Shown here one piece after another: positions 23,560 through 35,700 of a DNA stretch of 64,000 nt. Within the stretch, counting starts at the first letter, position 1. Every line of letters begins with the position of its first letter. A program made the translations under genes and the position numbers. Under the pieces are notes generated by a model. It was not told the origin of the DNA. It saw only the letters and a list, made by a program, of their open reading frames with translations, and ran no database searches. The stretch is from Strongylocentrotus droebachiensis (taxonomy: Eukaryota > Echinodermata > Echinoidea > Camarodonta > Strongylocentrotidae), in assembly GCA_035222895.1 (NCBI GenBank), contig JAVYIG010000892.1, forward strand, positions 1 through 64,000, written 5' to 3'.

Positions 23560-24990
23560 TGGGAGAGGGGAGAGAGGCTAACCCGTCTTTGAATGGCTAG
23601 TAGGCCCCTCTCTCTCTCCCTCTCTGTCTCTCTCTATCTCCTACTATTACTACTACTACTACTACTACTACTAGAATAAAGTGCATGAATTGCATTTTAT
23701 TGGGTTGAAATCTAAAGAAAAAAATCTTGTTGCTTTGCTCCCAAGCATATAAGTTTCAACATGATCTCATCGGCTCTTCGTCTTGTGGGTAGACTGGCTC
23801 GAGAGCTATAGCTGGCATAGATGCCATGTCTTACAACATAATTATATGCGATAGGTATAAATTTATCATATTTTTTTCTTATTTTGTAGGAGGATGGGGG
23901 TGTCTTCTCACGTGCATCAGTATGTTACTGCCGCATTCAGCCTCTTGTCACCGTCATACAAAGACCATTATACGAGTGACTTCCTGAGGTAATACACCCT
24001 CGCAGTGGCGTATCCAGACATTGATTACAATCGCCCATGCTTTAGGAAGAAAAGTGAAATATGTGCACCATTTCCACCGTTTGACCACTGCTTCCTATAT
24101 GTTGGGGGTGTTAATTGATTTTCTAAGCATGATAAACTCAAAATTACCATAGGATCGGCTGGGATGCAAGGTGTCCCCCCCCCCCCCCCCTCCCCGCCAT
24201 GCCCCATATATATTTTAAGTGTTATTTTGCGGATGATATCACTTTCCGTTCTAACATTCATCTTCAACAATAGAATGTGTCAGCACCGTAGGTCTTTGGT
24301 AATTCATTTCCTGTTCTCAACCAAGTTCAATAAGTATTGCGCAATGTCGTCGTGCAGGTGTGACGTGTCGGATTGGTCTTGCGCAATGCGCTTGCACTCT
24401 GTATCACATAGAGAACATATTGCAATATTTTGTTAATATAATGTGGAGCACTTATGTTACAGATAAATGACAAATAAAGTAAAAGCATATAAGCCGTTGC
24501 TGATCTAAAAACAAAATGTTGTTTAGTGAGTAAGTTTCTCAACTCGTAATAGGTACTGTCAATCCAGTAGTCAAACTAGAAGAGGTGGTTGAGTTTAGTG
24601 GCATGTTAAAGGTGGAATGGGCGGCTCCAGAATTTTGTAAAAGAGGGGGAGGGAAATTAAGATACATGTATAATTGTGATAAGCAAATAAATGTTAAAAA
24701 CACCCAATGGTCCACTTCAGCCAAGCCGAAAAGTGGAGTACAGACGTATCCGGGCTTTCTCTCCTCCCTAGAATTTGACCCTGGATGGGTCTATTCAATA
24801 AGGGGTACTGTCATTTTTCGGGGCCAATGGTCCCTAGCAACTGGGAAAGGGTGTGGAGAAGTGTGATATCACCTTCCAAGTTCACCCAACCCCTCCCCCT
24901 TTTCTCTCTCTCTCTCTCTCTTTATGTTTACAAACACTCCACTGGATAAGTCCCTCGTACACCTCTAAAAACTACCCAACCTGATATGCC
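23560..24990 (+). repeat. 1.5 kb dispersed repeat, copy 2
   Basis: Diverged second copy of the repeat at 19780-21480, in the same orientation and with the same landmark order. A (TAC)n run at 23650-23672 replaces the second CT tract of copy 1. Confidence 0.7.
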
Positions 24991-25386
24991 CTTTTTCCTT
25001 TAATATCTAGTACTGCATTTGTGTTTTTATTTTGTTGTAATACATCTGTCATTATTTTCATTATCACGCCTATCACGACTTATTTACCGTAAAGATATTA
25101 ATTATCATGTCAGATCAGGGGGTGTTTCACAAAGACTACATTGCCTTTGAGTTGGATTAACTATGGCAGGCTGTTCTTGCCACTGTTTGCTCTCACCGTT
25201 ATAGATATATCACCTTTAGATGTTATATTTTCCTTTTATAATAATGAATTATTAAACAAAATGTAATTTCTGTAGATTGTGACCATGATTTGTAAGTCCT
25301 TTGAGAGACCAATGCCAGTTAATGGTGATAGCACACAGTGGCATGAATGGCCTGCCATGATTACGTCCAACTTAAAGTCGATCTTA

Positions 25387-25617
25387 GAGGCTGTTCACAC
25401 CGGCAGAGATAGCGCGCGCTAGACCGCGCTATCTCTGCGGTTTGGAAGGTACAACGTCGTTTCGGTCCGCCCAACAGCGAGCCACGGCGAGCCAAAACGG
25501 CGTGCCACCGGAGCTCCTCTTGGGGGTGGTCCACGAGAGAGAGCGCGGTTTAGCGCGCGCTAGAAAAAAGGGGTGCTACGATAGACCGCGCTATCTCATT
25601 GCGGTGTGAACAGCCTC
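25387..25617. mobile_element. 231-bp MITE with GAGGCTGTTCACACCG ends
   Basis: GAGGCTGTTCACACCG at 25387-25402 and its exact complement at 25602-25617 bound a GC-rich interior. The interior contains internal inverted motifs GCGCGCGCTAGA and GACCGCGCTATCTC. It has no coding capacity. Flanking bases (TTA left, ATA right) do not give a clean target duplication. Confidence 0.75.
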
Positions 25618-27239
25618 ATAGTCAATGTAGATTTGTTCTGAAAGGTAGAATTGGTAATCCATGATGCAAAAGAGAGAGAGACCACCTCGCTTCGTGAATA
25701 TGAGTTGACAGTTGACAGAATATTTGGAAGTGTCCATGTTGGAATGAGGTGAGGCCTCTAAGATTCTCTCCCCCAAACACACACACGCACAAACACACAG
25801 ATAAAGTCATGTATTGCCTCGTATGTATAATGCACCCCCCCCCCCCCTCCCCCACTACTGTAGATGGATCAACGCCCCTGCAAATGAGGACAACCACTGA
25901 GTCGATAAAACAGTACAGATACCATGTGGTAAAACAATGTTCGAAGATAATGAGCATAACAAGTTTATTTATATCGTCATTTGTTACATGATTTTGAACA
26001 ACAGCAGAAACACAAAAACTTGAGTTCTGTAGTCATGTTATACCATTCTATATTCATGTGAACAAAACCTGAAATGATTATGCAGAACATATGACTTGAT
26101 ATATGCTGTGAGGTTTGAAACGATCAAAATTAAAAGAAATTGACTGAATATTGTTGAAAATCACAAGAACCACGTTCGAAAAAGAGTATATGACACTGCA
26201 TACACAAATGGTATGGAAGTTAAGTCCAAACTAAAAGTAGTAAACATAACAAATTTTAAAAAGACTTTTTTTTGTCCATTGTTCTATTCATGACCATTGG
26301 TGAGTTAACATCTAAGTTGAATCAATCTCCATCATAAATTTGAACTCCAATTAATCATGCTATTATAATCAACGACCGTGAGGATGTAAAGTTGGTATAA
26401 TAATTTAATGTCAACCTTTCTTCCCGAATTCTGACAAGAGTAATTTCTTCATAATTTAGTACGTGGCACTTGTACATATTATTCAATTCGGACTTACATT
26501 CTTTGATCTACTTTCATCTAATACACTACTCTTCCTTGACGAACCTTTAAAACGTTAATAGTAGATTATTGGTATTATATGATGGAAACTTATTATACAT
26601 GTGATGAAAAATTCCACAAAACCTTTAATGGAAATCTTGATATGTATACATAATAGAAATATTGATATTGTATATATTTTGTAGTGCTTATATCAACCAA
26701 TAAAATTCCTGAAATAACTACATATGTATCCCTATTCTATCTCATATTTCAACAGATACGATATATATTTTTCACCAACTGGATGACCTAGAGTACATAT
26801 ATATCTTTTTTATTTTATCTTTATTTTTATGTTTCCCCTTCCACAGGGTTCCTTTATGAAATGACATAATTCCTATATGTATACAAGAAGATATATATAC
26901 ATGCAGTATTTCAAAATGATATTCTTGGCATTTCAAAACATACCTTTATAGAAATCAGTTGCGAAATGCAGTTCAGTTTAAAATATCACAGATTTACTCG
27001 ATGTAAAGATTTAGGTAACCACTTTTTCATAAATTTCTTTTTTTCCAGATTTTTTTACATATATACTTTTCCATATCATAATAACACTTTATCGCTGACA
27101 TTATGTGTTCAAAAACTGGCAAACACTGTTTGCATTTGGCTGCAAAAATTGCTTTCCTTACTTTAATTATAATATAATTGAGGACACTGTTGTTATTTCC
27201 AGAAAACACAAACAATTTATTTTGATTTTAAAACTTAGT
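25618..27239. other. Non-coding AT-rich stretch
   Basis: Apart from a short CA-rich run near 25780 and a C tract near 25840 I see no gene or structured repeat. Confidence 0.5.
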
Positions 27240-27335
27240 GGCCCGAATTCACAAAGGAGGTTTGTCGACAAACCTAGGTTTATGTGCGTCATATGACGCG
27301 TTTCGACGCGTTTCAAACCAAGGTACATTCGGGCC
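27240..27335. mobile_element. 96-bp MITE with GGCCCGAAT ends
   Basis: GGCCCGAATTCACAAAGG on the left and (reverse strand) GGCCCGAATGTACCTTGG on the right bound a short interior with palindromic ACGCGTTTCGACGCG. Too short to encode anything. Confidence 0.6.
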
Positions 27336-28848
27336 AATAATTATGTACATAATACGAGACAGCCAATGCTCAAGTTATCGATTTAAAAAAAAGCATGAGT
27401 CCTATTCAAATAAACTTTAAACATGAAACGTGACTGCACTGATCTACACGAAATAACCTTCATGTACATCTACTTTTCTATTTACATCTTGAGGGTATGA
27501 TAGGAAAATCGTAAATTTTAACAATGCTTCATTTTCTGAGTAGGATGGTGGGTCATGTAAAACCAAGCAAGAAACAAAATGCATATGTTAATTATCCTAA
27601 TTCGCCTTTCACTACACGTTTAAGAGTACATAAAGTTCAACCTTATCAACATTGCATATTAAACACATGCAACAAGTTTTTCACATGTGTGTCATCTTAA
27701 AGCGATATTGAACTGATGAACTTTCTGGCTTAACATACTGTTAATTATCCAGCACCATCTCACGATCAACTTGCCAACACTGTATAACCAAATAACTAAT
27801 TTCCACTTCGCAGACAAGAGGACGTGGTGCGAAAACCAACAGCTCTGCTATGAAAGCAGCGAGTTACGAGACCGTACTGCTACAGTTAACCTGAGATGGC
27901 GCTAAAAGGGATATTGCTGTAGGGCTTCTAGTACAGTATGGCTTTAAAACAAATTTGAATTGTTTGGATACAATCAATATATTTTAAATTTTCCATTTTT
28001 TTTCTCCAATTGTTATACTCTACTCCTGCTTGATGTAGACTAAGGTACGCCTAAGTGCATGTTAATTGAAGATCAAGAAAGTGGATATCTATTTACAACA
28101 TATTGATACGCCTTTGTATTCTTATAAGGACATATATTTTGCTGCGTTCTTCTATATTTTTACAGTACTTTCAAGTATTGAACAGGGAAAGTGCGCGGTG
28201 AAACATATCTTTATGCGCTGGTAGGGTTTAACAAATCAGCACTGAAAAGGTACCGATTGTCTGATCGCATGGACATCGGAAGAATATCATCGTTTGATAA
28301 AGTCGAGTGATGTTTTAGTATTCTGCGTGCAGCGAAGCGAAGGGATATGGAGCAAATGATCCGATTGAAATAAAAACAGAAAGTATAAAGAATATTTACA
28401 TACGTTACTAAACAAATTTTTATACCTCATAATGTACATGCAATAATGATGGTTTACATGTACTTTGATTCACCCTCTTAAATTAGCATTTCTCTGCTCA
28501 GGCAAATTTGTGCTCCTTTTGAGCTAAGCCAGTGCTCATTTGGTCAATACCAATTGTTTCTATATCTTACCATTTCAATCCTTTAAATGACACATAAAAT
28601 ACTTTCTTTTGTTGTTGTGCACATTGTCTCGCATATCTTTCAAAAGCCATTTAACAAAATAAGGAAAATTAATGTCAATGAAGGTTACTGAAACCAATTC
28701 ATTATAAACATAATAAAAAGACTTCGGCAAATCAGTGTACTACGAACTACTGGAATTCATAAACCGTGTTTGATATTGATTGTAGACATCTTCATGCAAA
28801 AAGACTAGCAATATCTGATGTACGAATATTCTGATCGGGTATTCGGGC
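27336..28848. other. Non-coding stretch downstream of copy B
   Basis: AT-rich with no supported gene. It should include the 3' untranslated region of copy B on the minus strand, but I see no canonical polyadenylation signal close to the stop. Confidence 0.4.
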
Positions 28849-29724
28849 TCAAAACGGGACATAGAATCTTTGGTGTCCTCCTCTGCGACCATCCATTCTA
28901 CCTCGACCTCTTCTTCCACGTCCTCGTCCCCTACCCCGCTGGCCTTGCTGACCACCTATATCTCGCTGACCAGGCACATTCTCTCTAGGGCGTCCTACAG
29001 CTGCAGAAGCCTCGGAGCGAACTCTCTCCTGCTCAGCCAAGACGCAGTCCTCGCACACGCCCTTCTTTGGCTGATGGCTCGAAGCGGGATGTCCTTTGGC
29101 ACAAGTAAGCCACATGGTTACTTCTAAGGAAAGACGTTGAGTGCGTTTGAAAGTCGGTAGGCCACTGTCAGTGTGGCTGATTCCATTAGCAGTGCGGATC
29201 CCATTGAGGAGGTCATGTGCTAATGTCATATTCCTATCCCGGCCCAGGATTTTGAGAAGTCTGGGTACTTCGGTTGATTTTTTTGGTCCTCCCCTCAGTA
29301 CTTCGGCCAAGTCACACATGATCGTCACTCGATTCATCTCATTCCAAAGGTCGTTCGCGTGCTGATCTACGAGAACATTCGGTAATGACTTGCTATGTCT
29401 TTCCAGTTCCTCTGTTGATGCCAGGAGTAGTTCCTGAAGCTTGTCCCGAAATGGCCGATGCACCATTGACTTTCTCTCCAACAGTGCCTCAAACAGCGCT
29501 GAGTAGATCCCTGATGATAATTTGGGTGACAAAAGTGGAATGGTTTCTCTCGCCGACATGACGGCTGAGTTGACTATACGGAGGAGGTGTTTGTCTTCAT
29601 TTCTATTGCGAGCACCCTGTAGTTTTTCCACGATTCGCGGCTTAATCGCTGAAGATTCTCTCAGGAGATTACTGTAGCGACGACTCAACTGGATGGGTTT
29701 TTCGCATCTTGGACAGGTTTTTAC
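28849..29724 (-). CDS. Copy B last exon: C-terminal region and RG-rich tail
   Basis: After TTTTGAAG the frame reads VKTCPRCEKPIQLSRRYSNL, a Cys pair typical of the ZNFX1 C-terminal segment, followed by a long helical region. A weak finger-like stretch (MWLTCAKGHPASSHQPKKG, then CEDC) sits where copy C has its RZ finger, but only some ligands align. The protein ends in an RG-rich tail (QRGRGRGRGRRGRGRMDGRR) before TGA, which copy C lacks. RG-rich tails usually bind RNA; that is inference here. Confidence 0.85.
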   Translation of the reverse strand, partial: VKTCPRCEKPIQLSRRYSNLLRESSAIKPRIVEKLQGARNRNEDKHLLRIVNSAVMSARETIPLLSPKLSSGIYSALFEALLERKSMVHRPFRDKLQELLLASTEELERHSKSLPNVLVDQHANDLWNEMNRVTIMCDLAEVLRGGPKKSTEVPRLLKILGRDRNMTLAHDLLNGIRTANGISHTDSGLPTFKRTQRLSLEVTMWLTCAKGHPASSHQPKKGVCEDCVLAEQERVRSEASAAVGRPRENVPGQRDIGGQQGQRGRGRGRGRRGRGRMDGRRGGHQRFYVPF

Positions 29725-32700
29725 CTTCAAAATGATACAAAATAAAAACCTGCATTAATTTTACAGTATCACAGTAAGCAATTTAGACCAAACTGACTGA
29801 TACATCAAAAACGTTAGGAGTTAAAAGAATGTATTATTTTTAGAAGAGTTATATGAATTATGCCAAATTCTTGTTCTTCTACTTTAAACAAATTTACACG
29901 TACATATCCTTCTTGATTTAGAAGTGTGTCTTTCCCTTATGAGTATATAATATCTTTCTACGATAAAGCGTACTAAAATTATTGTGATATGATACGAGTG
30001 ATAAGAGTGAAAGAACAAATCGATTGATAATTCATGAAAACAAATATTGTAGTATTACCGATAATTTGGTAAATATTTCTGCACCGTCGGATTTTATGCC
30101 GAGTCCCAGGAACTTGTCAAGTCCTTCTACCTCAAAGTAATGTCCACAGTCTTCTAGTTGAATATACCTATATACGTAGCAAAAGAAATTTTGAAATTTG
30201 TTAAATCATGCATGTAGCTCTGCTGTTGGCATATTCTCATACAGTTTTACGGAAATGTTTTTAATGGTTCTACTTCTTTTCTAATAATTAGAGTTTATCT
30301 TTCAAGGAGCATGACGAGCAATATTAATCTAGATGTATTATCGAAGTACTAAAAGGGAATTTTGTTCCATTGAGATCTATTTTTTGTTTTACATAGACAT
30401 GTAATGGTAATGACAAAATGACAAAATCTAAGCAGAACAATTCCACAGGTTAACCTTTATATAGTTTTGTTAACATGAAGCAGAATGAGATTATTCAAAG
30501 TCATCTTTTTTCACATGTCTTGTAGGTGTCTTCCTCGATTTATTTGCTAAAAGGATGGTTACATAAAATTCAGCTCACCTTGCTGTCTGGATGTCTTCAG
30601 TCCCAAAGAAGCGTTTCTCCAAATCTTCTTTGTCGCAGATGCGACATTTATTGGGGCAGATCTCACCACATAAGCCGATGCAAGGGTGACCACATTTCCG
30701 CTTCTTTGAACAGGGCTTGTTGCATGGGGGTCTGTCACAAGGCTCGCAACACAACGTCTTGCACTCAAAATGCTCACATTTCCAGGTGCAACGTTTCATA
30801 CAAACATAACATGGCTCACTGCAAGGATGATTACACTGCGAGTGACGACAACGCCGAGGACATTTCTTGTCACATGAAAGACATGGTGCACCGCAATTGA
30901 GGGCGCATTCGTGCCCGCACACCAGCTTTTTCTTACATGTCTTAATGCAGGGGTGGTGATAACGACCTTGTGAGCATTTTCCACAGGTCCCTTTGCACTT
31001 GTGTCCACATATTAAGATCTTCTCACAGGCGATGTAGCATGCGTCGCTTTCTTCGCAGCATTTAACTGTTACCTCATGACCACATGACCAGTCATCTCTG
31101 GTGATTATCTCTGTGCAGTACTCAGTGCAATCCACCCCGCACCTTTCCTTGCAAATGTGGTTACATGGAAGCTGCTTGATGCACCTTTCTTTGCATTCTA
31201 CTGTTTCTACTTTGATCGAACAAATAATCTTCAATTTGTGACCGCAAGGCAAGGTTTTCTCTACAAGTTCGGAACATTTACTTTTGTGACAGCACTTTTC
31301 TATTACTTCGTGTCCACATGAACGATTTTTTATTGTAATAGTGTTGCACCGAACATTGACAATACTTGTGGAACAAAGAAGAGTATGTGTATGTCCACAT
31401 GGTAGGGTTTTCTCAACATTTTCCTTGCATCTGATGTTCTCTGGATCTTTATGGCACGCTGCTTGGCAGGTATGGTTACATCCTAGAACTTTCAAGACTA
31501 TCTCGTCACATCGACCACTTCCGTTACATTTCTCTGTCTTTCTGTGGCCACACTGCAGTTCCTTTTCGGTGAGGACTTTGCACTTCTTTTCAAGTCCCTT
31601 GGTTGGCATGTGGCATGGAAGAAGATGGACATGTGAGCAACTTAAAGTTTTGTCAACCTTTTCCTCGCACATGATGGACCGAATGTCGGTCTTACACTCC
31701 CTTTTGCAGACATGAAGGCAGGGCAGAAGCTTCTCAACAATGACTGAACAAGAGGTCGAGCAAAGATCTGAGCAGAGCTTTGGGCATTTGTGGTTTCTCT
31801 CACAGATAACCTTGGAGCACGAAGCCTTGCACTTGTAGACGAGATGCTTTAGATCTGTTGGGTGACACTTTAATCGACAAACGTGTCCACAATCAAGCCT
31901 GGTATCACAGTCTCTATTACATCCTCCTAGTGGTACCTTCTTAAAGTCATCGGCAGTTTTGACCGCTGTCCTCTCCTCTGGATGATTGGTGCATTGCAGC
32001 GTAAGGGAATCTCCGATTGATCCCGTTCCTTCTAGATCTGTTACTATTCCCTTCCATAACTCACTCTTTTCTGCAAAGAGGGTGAAGTTTCCAACGCAGA
32101 AGAGCCCTATCTTTGCTCTTGACAAGGAGACACAGACTCGGTTCGAAATCCCCAAGAATCCGATGCGCCCATGATTGTTGCTCCTCACAAAGGACAAGAG
32201 AATGATATCATTCTCTTCTCCCTGGTAGTTGTCTATCGAAGTAACTTTGACACCCTCAAACTTGCTTTGATCCATCATCTGCTTGATTTTCAGTAGCTGA
32301 CCTGTATAAGCTGTGAGGATTGTAACCTTATCAGGTTCATACCCCTGCTGCAGGAAGTAGTAACACAATGCAACTACGAGTCTGGACTCATGGAGGTTGT
32401 AGTGACTCTGTGTATCGTCCATTTCATCTTCTGGTTCTGCGTGATCTAGAAAGAAGAGATCCTTTTGAACTGCTTTCACACTTTCGTATTGCTTCACCGT
32501 GTCATGGTCTTGGAGGTTGTCATAGAAGTGCCTTCTCATCAGATCCGACAGCTCGATACGCATCCGATGTTGCAGCTCAAGCTGTGAGTAAGGAAATCCA
32601 TTGTTGATAAGTCTTTCAAACAATGAAACGTCCAGATGATACTTCTTGGCCAGGAAGTACACGTTCGGTTTCGGTCGGAGTTGCTGGTGATCTCCAATGA

Positions 32701-35700
32701 GTATGAGCTGTTGACATGATGCATTTAATGCCGTGATGATGTGTGCCTCCAGTACCTCAGCTGCTTCCTCTACTACTACGATCTTTGGCCGGACTCTCTG
32801 CAAAACCTGTTGGTGATTAGCTGCTCCAGTTGTAGTCATACCGATTATAGTTGCCTGTCGAAGGACGTGGTATTTCTCTACGCCTTTAGCCTCATCTAGC
32901 TGACCACAAAGCTGCTTGAATTTGACGTCATATGCTGACAGTTTTCCTTTCCAGTGTTGAAGATAGTTTTGCAACCAAATATGGTAGAGTGCCCATCGGT
33001 CATTAGGATGCATACGCCAAACATCCTTAATTGATTTAAGAGTACCTGGATCGAGGACATCTTTGCCATACATCTTCTTTTGAATGAACCTCCGCAAGAC
33101 ACCATCCTCTGCTTTGTCCAGATCATCTATTTCAAGGCCAAGGAAAGGGTAGTCTTCATCTTCATTAGATTCAGAATATGCTTCTTCATCTTCATCAGAA
33201 TCTTCCTCACCATATTCGTCATCAATCAGTCTTTCATACTCAATGGCATTTCGTTCATATTCTAACTCGATAGTTGTTTCATTTGCCACAGGAACATGCT
33301 TTGTGCTTTCTTCCTTCTCATCTTCTTGCAGGTTATCGCTTTGCTCTATAGTATCCCGCTTCTCTTGCCCGTTCCAATCCCTGTCATAATGACGCTCACA
33401 GAGAAGCCACTCTACAAGCCAGGAGTTTGACTGTTTAACATCAGAAAGACGAAGGAGGCTGTTGTAATGCCGCCATGACATAAATGGGCCTAGTTCGAAC
33501 TCGTCGATGATCCCATTTCTTGCACCCTCTATCCTAGCTTGTGTTATATCCACACGTCTCTTTGTAGCGTCAACGTCTTCCTTGACATCACGAACCCTTC
33601 GCTGAACGTACTCTTCATCATGTATTCCCCTCCGACCAACCATCCGACTAAGGTTGAAGGGCTGCAACTTCTTACTCTTGCTACGGCTTCCAACTCGAAC
33701 GATTCCAGTGTGATGAAATGTTAAGATCCCCTCCAGAAATTGATCCAGTGCATGATTTGTGTAGCACACGAGTAATATTGGGGTAGGGTTTTTTTCACTT
33801 GACCAGGTTTCTCTGTTAAGGAGAAGAGTCTCTACGATCTTCAGACCTATGTATGTCTTGCCGGTACCTGGTGGGCCCTGTATGACAGAGAGTTCTTTGG
33901 TGAGAGCCGTCTTGGCAGCTTCATATTGTGATTGGTCGAGCTATACATTGTCGATATCGGGCCAAGCACCATCGTCAAGCACGGCGACTATTGGAGAGCA
34001 TCGTCGGTTGCCTTTCAGCAGAGGTGAGATATCGATTCTACATGGATAGATGAACATTTCATCGTCTTCAGTTACCATCCGATCTTGGAGATACTTGGGT
34101 GGCTTTACATCATGAAACATGCTCAAAGTGTATTGGGAAAACGGCAAGCATGGACCAGACATTCGCTGGAGACCCAGGAGAACTGGGCGATAAGCTTCAA
34201 AGAAGACAGATGACTCTGCCATCACAAACCTCTTATTAAGTAGACATGATGCATCTTCTCGGCCGACCAATGCTATGGCTACCAATCCCTTCTCTAGATC
34301 TTGTACGTCCCGTTTGGCTACTGTTGCAAATATGTATGATTTGAAATCATCCGTTGATAGGATGAGCAATGATCCGTAGATGAGTCGTTTTGTCAAATGC
34401 CATCGGACAAGAGGTATTCTCTTGAAAGCCATGTAATGTGAAATTCCGGAAAAATCACGGACAGATTTTTCGTAGTGAGCTTCCTCGTAGATTCGCACAT
34501 CCTGAAGTTTGACTCTTCTGTCAGGGTTGGCCTTCTTTGAAGTTAAGTACTCTGATATCCCATTGCGAAGAGGATAGATGAAATCTTCCTTCAGGAGTCT
34601 GAACTGAACATCCAGGTAGTGGTCTGCATCGGCATATACACCTCTTGTCAGATGAGGACGGAGGAACGGCTGATATCCGGGTTGCAATTCCTTGACAGTG
34701 GGAAGAATGTCTTGCTGGCGGAAGTCGTCAGGGGGTGGGTTCTTAGAAATGCGGTCCATCTGTCTTTTTCTTTCCCTTTCTTTTTCAATGTCCTCAATGT
34801 GACTACTCAACGACTTAATTGACTCCATGATGTCATCATGTTTGTCGTCTTCATCCATGTCTGATACAGCATCGGAGATGAGAGTGACAGCAACTTTGAG
34901 ATCTGAAGCACGGCTTGGCAAACTTTGCATGGCTGAGTGGAAGACAGTGATGACATTTTTCAAAAGGTTTAACCGTCTTGCGTCGATGTTCTCTCTTGGA
35001 CGCCTGAGATTGGTCAAAAACGTGAGTAAATGCTGACGACAGAGTTTGGACTCGAGGGCCATTGTCAGGAGCATGATCACTGTTTGTTCTGCACCTAGAG
35101 CTCCGCAAATAAATGCTAGAGCCTCCCAAAGGAGATGTTGTTGTACCTCATTCATCAAGTCTTCGTTGAGACCGGCTTGAAGGCTTCCCTTCAGGGACCC
35201 AAGTTCTGTAGCGGCCTCGGAAGGGTCTTTCTCAAGTATTTCACTGAAAAGTCTGGAACTAAGTGGTCTGAAGTTACCTTGGTTCTTCGGGTGTCTTCCT
35301 TGGGTCTGTCCATATCTAAAATGTTAGAAATGAAATAAGATGAATATATACATATTGATTCATGTTCATGTCGTGAAAAGCTTTTATTCACTTTTACCTA
35401 CTCCTTTTCATAGATTTCAAGATTGATACAAACTCTTGTCAGGCGCGGATCTACGGGGGGGGGGGGTTTAGGGGGTTTAAACCCCCCCCCCCCCCCCCTT
35501 GGGCGGCCCAAAAAAAAAGAAGAAAAAAAGGGGGGAAAAAAGGGGGAAAAAAAGAAAAAAAGAAAGAAAAAAAGAAAGATAAAAAGAAAGAAAAAAGAAC
35601 GCACGCTGGAAAGAAACCCTTTCAAGTGCAAATATTGTGAGAAGATATTCAACTCATCTGGTAACTTAACCAAACGCATGATAACTCTGGATATAACTGT

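Noticed and set aside
33941..33943. Reassigned stop codon (genetic code change)
   Set aside because: Other stops (TGA, TAA) and ordinary codon use fit the standard code, and LINE relics show TAG as stop. No evidence for reassignment.
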